From positions 501,768 to 565,767 of the forward strand of contig JAECQR010000002.1 in the NCBI GenBank assembly GCA_015999765.1: DNA of 64,000 bases, written 5' to 3'. The DNA comes from Flavobacteriia bacterium. Lineage in GTDB: Bacteria > Bacteroidota > Bacteroidia > Flavobacteriales > Weeksellaceae. Below are positions 45,729-53,486 of this stretch, piece by piece. Below the pieces are notes generated by a model, which searched no databases, had not been told where the DNA came from, and worked only from the letters and a program-made list of their open reading frames with translations. Numbering within the stretch: position 1 is the stretch's first letter; each line of letters opens with the position of its first letter. Position numbers and translations under genes: made by a program.

Positions 45729-45780
45729 AAACATGATATTTCCTCACTTTTCAAGGTATTGCTAATCAGCAGGTTCCGCT

Positions 45781-45816
45781 TTTCGTGTATTTTCGTGTAT
45801 TTTTCGTGTGTTTTCG
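45781..45816. repeat. Short tandem repeat TTTCGTGTAT
   Basis: Two exact copies of TTTCGTGTAT followed by TTTTCGTGTG and TTTTCGG form a 10-11-bp tandem tract, about 50 bp after the TPR/LuxR-like gene. It is not a hairpin terminator. Confidence 0.6.
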
Positions 45817-45978
45817 GTAACCGCTAAAAAACTGCCCGTAAAAGCAGATTTATATATTTGCCGCGATGAAGTAGAAGGACGGTATAATAATAATGATTAA
45901 AGCGTTTTTGCATAGAAGTATAGGCATACGCAATTCATTGCAGTTTTCTCTAACCCCCCGTTTTTTTAAGGTTGGTTT

Positions 45979-46185
45979 ATGAAAATTCTGATTATTGACC
46001 ATCATCCTTTATACCGTTTTTCGACATAAAAAGATGTTGATAGGCCTGTAAGTTCTCCGGAACTGCAATAGGCCTATATCCAGTCGAAAACTATTCAGCA
46101 GGTAACCGATAACGACCGTTTCATTTTTAGGGGTAAAAACAAAGACGGTTTCGGAATCCAGAAAGTCTGGCAACAGACACAATAA
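45979..46185 (+). pseudogene. Decayed response-regulator-like ORF
   Basis: The frame opens MKILIIDHHPLYRF, which is the start of a receiver domain (consensus MKILIIDDHPLYR.GL) with one of the acidic residues changed to His. A TAA follows at codon 17. The same frame then reads KDVDRPVSSPELQ, a TAG, and YIQSKTIQQVTDNDRFIF..GIQKVWQQTQ before another stop. The coding look of these parts and the shared frame suggest a small gene that has lost function, though only the first 14 residues give a family. It lies 250 bp after a LuxR-like gene. Confidence 0.5.
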
Positions 46186-46499
46186 TGAAGATTCTCTTTT
46201 CGCACAAATGAAGAGGATTCTTTAAACACAAATTTAAGACATAACGCAGACCGAATATTTGAGTAAAATATTTTGAATGCCTTATGTAAACACAATGATG
46301 AAAAAAATTCCAACAGCACATCGATTGCAGTTGCCCAAAAAGCAGCTGTTATCCTTGTGCTTTTTCATTTTGGGAATAGCCTGACACTGTATATGTTTTT
46401 ATGCTGCCGCCGGTAAAACCTGTCAGCGGTAAGGTAAAAACATTTGGTGAAGGGGTGAAGTTATTGTGGATCCAGAAGGATAACTTTAAACATGAATAT
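46186..46499. other. Intergenic region before the TSP3 protein gene
   Basis: About 310 bp with no supported gene. The frame of the downstream gene is open from 46401, but the part before the signal peptide is atypical for coding sequence. No hairpin terminator or clear TAnnTTTG box stood out. Confidence 0.4.
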
Positions 46500-48932
46500 A
46501 TGAGAAATTTCCGCAAAATGAATCCTAAAACGGGTTTTCTGGACAAACAGAGTTTCAGAAAACTTAGCAGATTAGTGGCCCTTCTATTCTTTTTAATGTT
46601 CGCTCATCAGTACTCGGCACAAAGTATCGATTCTGATGGAGACGGGATAGCAGACTCCATTGATCTGGATGATGATAATGATGGGATTCCGGATATTTTA
46701 GAAAACGGCGCGTGTGGAGTTCCACCTCCAACCATAATACCGGGCAACGGTTTTTTAACCCACTATTTATTTAACGAGACTTTCGGAACTATGAGTACTG
46801 TAACGGGCACCAGGAGTGTCAACATGACTACTCTGGGTACCGGTGCCAATACGACCTACAATTATTATGAAGCGGTACTGGGAACCACTCCTTCCAGTTC
46901 TAACGACGGTAGCGGACCTCCGAATTCACTGCAGGACGGTAGATATACGATTTTTAATAACATAAGAAACACTGCACAATGGTCATCTTCACTCTGGCAG
47001 AATATCGGTGATCATACCAATGGCGGAACCACCCCTACGGCGGGCAGAATGCTTATCGTCAATGCCAGTGCTGCCCCCGGTGAATTTTATAGAAAAACAC
47101 TCACCAATGTCATTCAGGGAGCGCCCATCAGCGCATCTTTATGGGTGATGAATCTGGACCTGAATACCAGCTCTAATAATAACAGACGTCTTCCGGATAT
47201 CACGGTAAGGTTTATTCAGGGAGGAGTTACCATTTACAGTTATAATACAGGTGAAATCCCCAGGTACAGTGCAGGAGATGTAAATGCATGGAGATTTTTC
47301 AAGAATCCTTCCGTCTTTTTTCCGTCTTCCGGTCAGCCTATTGATGTAGTTTTTGTGAACAATTCACCCGGTGGTGAAGGAAATGATTTGGCGATAGACG
47401 ATATTATTATTTATCAGAGTTTATGTGATTACGATAATGATGGAATCCCGAATTATCTGGATCTCGATTCCGACAACGATGGCTGTCCGGACGCGCTGGA
47501 AGGGGCAGGTAATTTTAACCCATCTGCTACCGCTTCCGGAACTTTAAGCACTCAAACGCCGAATATTAATTTTGGAACTGCAGTAGATGCCAATGGGGTA
47601 CCCACGGTGGTTGCAGCTGGCGGACAGGGTCTGGGCCAGTCTCTTGATCCATCGAAAAACGACTGTCTGGATTATGACGGAGACGGGTATCCCGACTGGC
47701 AGGATTTAGACGATGACAATGATGGGATTCCGGATAAGGATGAATGTATCGGTTTTGTTTCAAGCAACACCAATGGGGTGTGGAAGGGTAGAACTGCCTC
47801 TAATATTACCATTGCGGCCAACCCTGCGACTACTTCCAGCGGCATCAATCAGTTTCTGACTACAGATCCCGAAGTGAATTTCAGTGCCAATACCAATGGC
47901 GGTACTCCACGGTTTACGACTGCCAGTTCGTCCACCTCCTATACCATTACCTTCAGCAATGCTGTTCCTGCCAACGAAATTGGATTAATGATTCATGATG
48001 TAAACGTAAGGTCAGCACTGTCACCAAATGCGGCGTTTAAAATTGAGGTCAATTTTGGATCCGGATTTGTGAATCCTTCCGGTGCATTCGTTAAAACGCT
48101 CGCAGGGAGACAGGAAGGAGTTGGCTATGACGTGAATATGGGCGTGCCCACTTTTCAGGACCTCCCAAACCCTGCAGATACGAATGGAGGAGAAGATCTC
48201 TTACTTAAAGGAGTAGGTACAAGATTAATTAAAGCGGTAAGAATCTCGGGCAGTAATGTAAGTACTGCTGTGCCCGGTTCAGATACGGTATCATATTCCT
48301 TTTTCGCTTTTGTAAACTGCGATCTGGATGGTGATGGTCTTCCCAATCATTTAGACTTAGACAGCGATGGCGACGGGTGTTCTGATGTTTTGGAAGGGGG
48401 CGCAACATTCACAACAGCCCATCTGCAGGATTCTGCTTTGCCAGGCGGAAATTCCGGTCCCGGATATACAGGTACTGCAGCTCCGGTTATTCAAAACCTT
48501 GGAAATACGGTAGGCAGTACAGCAACAACTTTTGGAATTCCTACCCTTGCAGGAACCGGGCAGGGTATAGGCGACTCCCAGAATGCAGGGATCAACTTAC
48601 AGTGTGCACCTTTCTGCTTTAAGCCGGCTGTTATAGATGCAGGAAATACCTATCCTGCGAAACACGGTATTACCGCATTAGGAAGAGCGGGTGCAGACAA
48701 CGGAAACTGGCCGATGGTAAGACAAAGCGCCTGGACGGTTTTAGAGTCTAAGGAAAAGGGATTTGTCGTGAACAGGGTAGCTACAACTGCTGCTTTAGTT
48801 AATATCACGAACCCGGTAGCAGGAATGATGGTTTACGACGAACAGGCAGACTGCCTTAAAATCTATTCCCTGAAATCCGGTGATCCTGCCATGGCCTGGC
48901 ATTGTTTCTTAACACCCGCATGTCCTGATTAA
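46500..48932 (+). CDS. Secreted TSP3-repeat (calcium-binding) surface protein
   Basis: An exported protein of 810 residues from 46500 (or 804 from 46518); N-terminal hydrophobic segment LVALLFFLMFAHQYSAQS. It contains three sets of thrombospondin type 3-like calcium repeats, SDGDGIADSIDLDDDNDGIPD, YDNDGIPNYLDLDSDNDGCPD and LDGDGLPNHLDLDSDGDGCSD, separated by beta-rich modules of about 200 residues that look like lectin or sandwich folds (FNETFGTMSTV..., VNFGSGFVNPSG). The end is NPVAGMMVYDEQADCLKIYS.......W.CF, not a T9SS signal. That end module is shared with the next gene. The protein is probably outside the cell; function unknown. Confidence 0.75.
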   Translation: MRNFRKMNPKTGFLDKQSFRKLSRLVALLFFLMFAHQYSAQSIDSDGDGIADSIDLDDDNDGIPDILENGACGVPPPTIIPGNGFLTHYLFNETFGTMSTVTGTRSVNMTTLGTGANTTYNYYEAVLGTTPSSSNDGSGPPNSLQDGRYTIFNNIRNTAQWSSSLWQNIGDHTNGGTTPTAGRMLIVNASAAPGEFYRKTLTNVIQGAPISASLWVMNLDLNTSSNNNRRLPDITVRFIQGGVTIYSYNTGEIPRYSAGDVNAWRFFKNPSVFFPSSGQPIDVVFVNNSPGGEGNDLAIDDIIIYQSLCDYDNDGIPNYLDLDSDNDGCPDALEGAGNFNPSATASGTLSTQTPNINFGTAVDANGVPTVVAAGGQGLGQSLDPSKNDCLDYDGDGYPDWQDLDDDNDGIPDKDECIGFVSSNTNGVWKGRTASNITIAANPATTSSGINQFLTTDPEVNFSANTNGGTPRFTTASSSTSYTITFSNAVPANEIGLMIHDVNVRSALSPNAAFKIEVNFGSGFVNPSGAFVKTLAGRQEGVGYDVNMGVPTFQDLPNPADTNGGEDLLLKGVGTRLIKAVRISGSNVSTAVPGSDTVSYSFFAFVNCDLDGDGLPNHLDLDSDGDGCSDVLEGGATFTTAHLQDSALPGGNSGPGYTGTAAPVIQNLGNTVGSTATTFGIPTLAGTGQGIGDSQNAGINLQCAPFCFKPAVIDAGNTYPAKHGITALGRAGADNGNWPMVRQSAWTVLESKEKGFVVNRVATTAALVNITNPVAGMMVYDEQADCLKIYSLKSGDPAMAWHCFLTPACPD

Positions 48933-49020
48933 TCATTTTAAAATAGGAATAAAGGCGGTGGGAGTTCCCAACCGGTATCCCCTCAATATTTTAAAAACTA
49001 AAGACTTAAATACACAAAAC

Positions 49021-49656
49021 ATGAAAAAAATACTATTTACAATAACCCTGTTCAGTTCTTTAACGGCAATGGCACAGGTTGCCATCGGAAAAACCGAATT
49101 AAGCAAAGTACCGCCGCTCAATACGGTAACCAATCAAAGTATTTCCCTCGAATTTTATGACGGTGCAGATAACGCCAAAGGTTTGGTGTTGCCCTGGACC
49201 TCAACAGTGAGTAACCAACCTACAACCTACAACGCCTCCACAGGAGCGGGGTACAGAGGGATGCAGGGAACGGTGGCAGATGGTACCATTATTTTAGACC
49301 TTTCAGACAGCAAAGTAAAATACAGGAGAAATGGAGCCTGGTCATCTTTAACAGGAGCGCTGCCCCTTTTATCAAACGGAACCCGGTTAAATTCTTTCTT
49401 CCCGATAGACAGTTCTTTACAGGACGGCAAAGCAGAGGGAGCACAAGTAAAAACAGCCATAGGAGCAAACGCAGCTGCAGATACTACCGCAGGAATTCTG
49501 GTACTTACCGATACCGATAAAGCAATGGTTTTACCGAAAATGCCAAGCCCGCATCTTACCATCAAAAACCCGGCACCCGGAATGATGGCTTATGACACTG
49601 CTACACATCAGCTGGCGGTTTTTAACGGAACTGTGTGGAGTTTCTGGAAACCGTAG
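49021..49656 (+). CDS. Exported hypothetical protein, partner of TSP3 protein
   Basis: A 211-residue exported protein: signal peptide MKKILFTITLFSSLTAMAQ, then VAIGKTEL...NTVTNQSISLEFYDGADNAKGLVLPWTS, a stretch found at the start of many Bacteroidota surface/tail-like proteins. The C-terminal KNPAPGMMAYDTATHQLAVFNGTVWSFWKP matches the end module of the preceding gene. The ATG at 49021 is chosen for the signal peptide. It follows the TSP3 gene by 88 bp in the same direction and is closed by a terminator, so the two are likely one transcription unit. Confidence 0.75.
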   Translation: MKKILFTITLFSSLTAMAQVAIGKTELSKVPPLNTVTNQSISLEFYDGADNAKGLVLPWTSTVSNQPTTYNASTGAGYRGMQGTVADGTIILDLSDSKVKYRRNGAWSSLTGALPLLSNGTRLNSFFPIDSSLQDGKAEGAQVKTAIGANAAADTTAGILVLTDTDKAMVLPKMPSPHLTIKNPAPGMMAYDTATHQLAVFNGTVWSFWKP

Positions 49657-49679
49657 TGTTTTTTGTGGTAGGTGGGATT

Positions 49680-49709
49680 GCGGGACTTTACGGTCCCGCT
49701 TTCCTTTTT
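49680..49709 (+). terminator. Rho-independent terminator
   Basis: A 7-bp stem GCGGGAC / GTCCCGC around TTTACG is followed by a T-rich tail. It ends the TSP3 unit. Confidence 0.8.
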
Positions 49710-50001
49710 GTCATCAACGCAGTGCGCTGCAGGATGTTTTAATCCTGTTAAACTGTTTTTATTCAATGCTCTACTCTAAAAGATCCGAACTCAACAATCT
49801 CCTTCTCAGTTGCCCCCCGACAAAAGGTCGGGTTTCAGAGAACTGAGGCTGTTTAACATTTAATGATACCGACAGTGCCCTGATTGGCAAACCTTTGGCA
49901 GAGGTGATCATAATTCTGAAACGGATCAGCAGAAATTTTACCGCCAGAGTGAAGAGGTAGCTGGAGACTCCTCCTACGGCGGCAAGCACAGCGGTTTTTA
50001 A

Positions 50002-50226
50002 AAGCTCAATGGAGTTGGTTTATGGCAACAAAGTTTGGGCGGAACAAAACTCCAACATTGGGAATTTTTAAAGCAAACGGACAACACTTATTTAATCCGA
50101 CTAAAAGAAACTGAATTGTATATTACCGCAAGTTCTGACGAAACAGACAGCCCAATCATTTTAATGCCCAAATCAGACAACAAAAAACAACTTTGGAAAA
50201 AAGTCAGACAGACGCCTTGGATATAA
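50002..50226 (+). pseudogene. Ricin-type lectin fragment
   Basis: A 75-codon frame reads LNGVGLWQQSLGGTKLQHWEFLKQTDNTYLIRLKETELYIT and ends NKKQLWKKVRQTPWI. This matches the last repeat of a ricin-type beta-trefoil (QxW-like spacing), but upstream of 50002 there is a stop and unrelated sequence, and no start codon, signal or earlier repeats exist. It appears to be the 3' remnant of a lectin domain gene. The region before it (49710-50001) holds no supported gene. Confidence 0.5.
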
Positions 50227-50274
50227 AAATGATCATAAAGATTTTCGCGCATTGTTCAATTTGTTATATTTACA

Positions 50275-50796
50275 ATGACCTGTAGTAACAATCCCCGCCA
50301 ACAGCAAGACCTAACCTTAAGAGAATTTTTAAAACATGATATGGAATTACTTCAACTGGATAAAAATGACAACAGCCATCACAAAATATCAAATGCTGTC
50401 GAACAATTTAATAATTTAATCAGATTGCTTCATGATAGAGAGCTTCCAACCGATATTGCTGAAAAAATTAATGGTGACATTACCGCATTAAATTCGTCAC
50501 CATTCCTTGGCCGTTCATTTTTACATTTATTAAAAAAGAAGCAAAATAAAATTATTACCCTCCTTGAAAAAGAATTAAAACTTGTTCCAAAAAATTACTA
50601 TAGAAATTTGTGGATGATTCTGGGAATGTCTGCTTTTGGATTACCGTTAGGGGTCGCATTCGGCTTAAGTTTGGGAAATATCGGTTTACTGGCCATTGGA
50701 TTACCGATCGGAATGGCTATAGGATTGGTCGTTGGTTCCCAATTAGATAAGAAAGCAATGGCAAACGGAAAACAACTGGATATCGAACTGAAATAG
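50275..50796 (+). CDS. Hypothetical membrane protein
   Basis: A 173-residue protein with a soluble, charged helical N-terminus (residues 1-115) and two closely spaced hydrophobic helices near the C-terminus (LWMILGMSAFGLPLGVAFGLSLG, IGLLAIGLPIGMAIGLVVGSQ), both glycine-rich. No family recognised. It may sit in the inner membrane with the N-terminus inside. ATG at 50341 is an alternative start (MELLQLD...). It stands alone next to a ricin-lectin fragment. Confidence 0.55.
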   Translation: MTCSNNPRQQQDLTLREFLKHDMELLQLDKNDNSHHKISNAVEQFNNLIRLLHDRELPTDIAEKINGDITALNSSPFLGRSFLHLLKKKQNKIITLLEKELKLVPKNYYRNLWMILGMSAFGLPLGVAFGLSLGNIGLLAIGLPIGMAIGLVVGSQLDKKAMANGKQLDIELK

Positions 50797-50861
50797 AAAA
50801 ACCTTCTGCCACAGTTACATCTTATGCTCATTCCTTTTGGTGAAAGCTGATGTGTAAATGG

Positions 50862-51065
50862 TCAGTATCTCATGATATCCCGCATGGATTCATAGGGAAT
50901 TCCCATATAAGTGCAGAACTCCTGTACAGTGATCACCTGATGTTTTTCTTTATTTAAGACACTTTTGATTTTCAGGATCAGATAGCGGCTGTAGCGCTCG
51001 CTTTTTCCGGTGACGCGCTGGATGTCTTTGGGGTAAATGCAGATTCTGGTGATCCCGGGTTTCAT
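50862..51065 (-). CDS. Small HTH-like hypothetical protein
   Basis: A 67-residue protein from 51065, starting MKPGITRICIYPKDIQRVTGKSERYSRYLI. The pattern (IYPKDIQ, then TGKSERYSRYL, then VITVQEFCTYMGIPYE) is one I recall from many small Chryseobacterium proteins with no assigned role. It may be a compact helix-turn-helix. A start at 51089 would add 8 residues. Gap to the next minus-strand ORF is 135 bp and empty. Confidence 0.6.
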   Translation of the reverse strand: MKPGITRICIYPKDIQRVTGKSERYSRYLILKIKSVLNKEKHQVITVQEFCTYMGIPYESMRDIMRY

Positions 51066-51224
51066 GGTTTCGTGTTCTTTGCTGAACAAAGTTTGGAAAT
51101 CTCCATGGATATCTTTCGGTAGGAGGGCGGTAGTACCGTGATTTTTATCTCATTAAAAAGCAGGGAAATGTCTGAAGCCACACGGTAAAAGCGCCCCGGG
51201 ATCCGGGACTGCAGGTAGCAGAGA

Positions 51225-51467
51225 TCAGGAAAGTGGTGGCTTTGCGACTAATCTTTTGAATTCACGACACGCGACGTGGTGCCATTTGGTGCTTTCGCCG
51301 GGAAGATCCTGTCCTTTCAGGGCATAGATTTCGTTTTCTTCGGTCTCAGCGTCCCGGATCTGCTGTTTTCTTAAAAATTTCTGTTTAAAAATCAGGTAGC
51401 CTTTATTCTTTAAAGCTTCCAAAACTTCGTCTCTGTGATATTCAAAACCATTAATATTGATTTCCAT
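51225..51467 (-). CDS. Small hypothetical protein
   Basis: An 80-residue soluble protein: MEININGFEYHRDEVLEALKNKGYLIFKQKFLRKQQIR..., then TEENEIYALKGQDLPGESTKWHHVACREF. It resembles conserved hypothetical proteins of flavobacteria in length and composition but no family is recalled. The start at 51467 is the first ATG after an AT-rich leader. It is upstream of, and parallel to, the preceding small gene. Confidence 0.5.
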   Translation of the reverse strand: MEININGFEYHRDEVLEALKNKGYLIFKQKFLRKQQIRDAETEENEIYALKGQDLPGESTKWHHVACREFKRLVAKPPLS

Positions 51468-51559
51468 GGTGCTGTTGTTAAAAGTTAGCTGTAAAAAGAT
51501 AAATGGCTGTGCAGCCTGTTTAAATCTGCACTAAAAACCGTTCCAAAGTTGATGGGGTA

Positions 51560-51911
51560 AGATACTTTTCATGACGTATATAACTTTGGCAAAGTTTGAG
51601 GTATTCTGCCAAAGTTATAAGAATGGCAGTTACCGCATCCTGCTGGCAAAAGTTCAGGTGAACTTTGCCAAAGTACTTTCACGACGTATAGAACTTTGGC
51701 AAAGTGGAGTTGTTTTGACACAGATTTCAGGATATCTTACGGAAAATTAACGATATATGGTAGACTTATTCCCCATTTAAAGAACTTTGGCAAAGTAAAT
51801 TCATGGCGTATAAAACCTGGCAAAGTTTGAGGCATTCTGGCAACGCTATAACAATGGCAGTTACCGCGTCCTGCTGAGTAAAGTTCACTTTCAGCATCAA
51901 CGCAGGAAAAT
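51560..51911. repeat. Interspersed ACTTTGGCAAAGT-type repeats, copies 1 and 2
   Basis: Copy 1 runs at 51560-51660, with a partial copy at 51661-51710; copy 2 runs at 51761-51911. Each has TCATGRCGTATA, then AACTTTGGCAAAGTTTGAG, GYATTCTGCCAAAG, AATGGCAGTTACCGC and CCTGCTG. AACTTTGGCAAAGTT is a near-perfect palindrome. A third copy in the same orientation lies at 58219-58370. There is no ORF and no transposase. Confidence 0.75.
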
Positions 51912-52050
51912 ACTTTCCGACAGCGATAGCGTATCCGTGATTTTATGGTCAAAAAAACATTGCACTAAAAATGCTCAATTCCAGTTCTCTTCATAAAATT
52001 TCAAGAGGATTGAAGGTGAAATATGCGCTCATGGTGCCATTTGCCCTAAG

Positions 52051-52110
52051 ATATACCACGACCAAAACAGTTCTTACCATTCTTTCTCTGTGGTATATTT
52101 TACTTTTGCA
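52051..52110 (+). promoter_or_regulatory. Promoter and operator of the Usp operon
   Basis: The sequence TGGTATATTTTACTTTTGCA at 52091-52110 ends in the TAnnTTTG box TACTTTTG (52101-52108). Its left part GTGGTATAT (52090-52098) is one arm of an inverted repeat with ATATACCAC at 52051-52059, 30 bp apart. The same 20-bp sequence with two changes precedes the AraC gene (54680-54699). Transcription would start about 10-15 bp before the ATG at 52125. Confidence 0.6.
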
Positions 52111-52124
52111 AGGTAAAAATAATA

Positions 52125-53033
52125 ATGATGACGAATGAAATAAAAAATATTGTAATTCCAGTAGACTTTAGTAAAAATAATGTAAATTTTCTAAAAGCTG
52201 CCATAGCAATCGCGAAAAGACATTCAGCGAATATTCACTTAATCAATGTGGTGAAATCCAGTTTACTGGGTACAGGAAGTGCCGGAATCGGCAAGTTTTA
52301 TTATCACGATAATACGCTGCTGACCAATTCTGAAAATCTTTTGGATCAGGTAAAGAAAAAGTTGGAACATGCTGGTTGCACGCAGGTAGAAACATACGCT
52401 GCGGCGGGCTCGGTTGCCCGCAGTATAACGGAATATGCCGTTGAAAAATCGGCAGATCTTATAGTTCTTGGAGTAGATTATCCTAAAAAACGTCCGGGAT
52501 TTATCAGTTCCAACGCCTACGAGATTATTACCAATACTTTTGTTCCTGTAATTTCCGTACCGTATCACTGTACGAAACATGAATTTCAGCACATGCTGTT
52601 TCCTGTGAGGGATACTGAGGGTGTAATTTCCAAACTGCAACCTGTTTTGCCTATTGCAAAGCGGAACAAATCAAAGATCAGCCTCCTCGGTATTGCTTCA
52701 GATAAAATCCACAACTCTTTGCTCTCGGTTAGCAATACCATTGAATTCTTAAAAGTAAAACTCGCCAGGCAGAAGGTGGATTATGCCCTGCAGGAAGTGT
52801 CGATTGCCGCCAATGCCGAAGACCGGATTCTTCAGGCCTGTAAAAGCTGTAACGCAGATTTGGTGGCGGTAAATGTAACGACCGAAAAACCGCTGGCAAA
52901 AATCTTCCAGAACAACTTCACCGAAAATATCATTTATAAATCTGATATCCCGGTTTTATTCTACAGAAAGAAAAAGCCAGAAGATGCCCTGGCACAATTT
53001 GTTACCATTCCTTATCCAATGTTCCCGGTTTAA
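52125..53033 (+). CDS. Tandem universal stress protein
   Basis: A 302-residue protein of two UspA domains. Domain 1 starts IKNIVIPVDFSKNNVNFLKAAIAIAKRHSANIHLINVV and has SADLIVLGVDYPKKR; domain 2 (about 155-285) has HMLFPVRDTEGVISKLQPVLPIAKRNKSKISLLGI and CKSCNADLVAVNVT. The ATP-binding G-x2-G-x9-G(S/T) loop is not clear in either half, so it may not bind ATP. Cytoplasmic, likely a stress or growth-arrest factor. First gene of an operon with GNAT (14 bp later) and a racemase. Promoter shared with the AraC regulator gene. Confidence 0.88.
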   Translation: MMTNEIKNIVIPVDFSKNNVNFLKAAIAIAKRHSANIHLINVVKSSLLGTGSAGIGKFYYHDNTLLTNSENLLDQVKKKLEHAGCTQVETYAAAGSVARSITEYAVEKSADLIVLGVDYPKKRPGFISSNAYEIITNTFVPVISVPYHCTKHEFQHMLFPVRDTEGVISKLQPVLPIAKRNKSKISLLGIASDKIHNSLLSVSNTIEFLKVKLARQKVDYALQEVSIAANAEDRILQACKSCNADLVAVNVTTEKPLAKIFQNNFTENIIYKSDIPVLFYRKKKPEDALAQFVTIPYPMFPV

Positions 53034-53047
53034 TTTAAAAATACACA

Positions 53048-53482
53048 ATGCAAATTATAAAATTTTCAAACACCCTGATCCCTCAATCCTACAGAAATGA
53101 AATTGCTTTATTTCTGGAGGAGCACCTGCAGCAGTACGGCGATTCTTATGAGGATATTTCGCTTGCTCTGGATTATGTTTCAGATACGTCCGGGAGCAAA
53201 GGCGGGTATCTTCTGGTGGCACAGCAGGATGATGTGGTCACCGGTGCTGTGGTCGTTAACAAAACCGGAATGTCCGGATACATCCCCGAAAATATTCTGG
53301 TGTATATTGCCACCCATCATGAGTACCGGGGAATGGGCATCGGCAAAAGACTGATGGAAGAAACGGTGAAAGTTTGCGACGGCAGTATCGCACTGCACTG
53401 CGAACCGGATAATCCTGCGAAGAAACTTTACGAAAAACTGGGCTTCAGTTCAAAATATCTGGAGATGAGGCTTGTAAAATAA
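53048..53482 (+). CDS. GNAT family N-acetyltransferase
   Basis: A 144-residue single-domain acetyltransferase. The acetyl-CoA loop is clear: ENILVYIATHHEYRGMGIGKRLMEETVK (motif R/Q-x-x-G-x-G/A), followed by IALHCEPDNPAKKLYEKLGF. It probably acetylates a small molecule or amino acid. It lies 14 bp after the Usp gene and 4 bp before the racemase gene, so a role linked to amino acids is likely; this is inference from context. Confidence 0.88.
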   Translation: MQIIKFSNTLIPQSYRNEIALFLEEHLQQYGDSYEDISLALDYVSDTSGSKGGYLLVAQQDDVVTGAVVVNKTGMSGYIPENILVYIATHHEYRGMGIGKRLMEETVKVCDGSIALHCEPDNPAKKLYEKLGFSSKYLEMRLVK

Positions 53483-53486
53483 TGTC

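Larger units (their letters stand above)
51468..52124. other. 657-bp gap: repeats and Usp promoter
   Basis: The gap between a minus-strand small gene and the Usp gene holds the interspersed repeat copies (51560-51911) and the promoter/operator at 52051-52108. Other reading frames here are translations of the repeats. No tRNA or RNA gene was recognised. Confidence 0.6.

Noticed and set aside
49771-49989. 72-codon minus-strand frame
   Set aside because: It crosses a hairpin (CCCGAC/GTCGGG) and has no start context or family; treated as non-coding.
50035-50226. Complete small gene for a 63-residue lectin
   Set aside because: The start would be a TTG inside a domain that clearly continues upstream to a stop at 49999.
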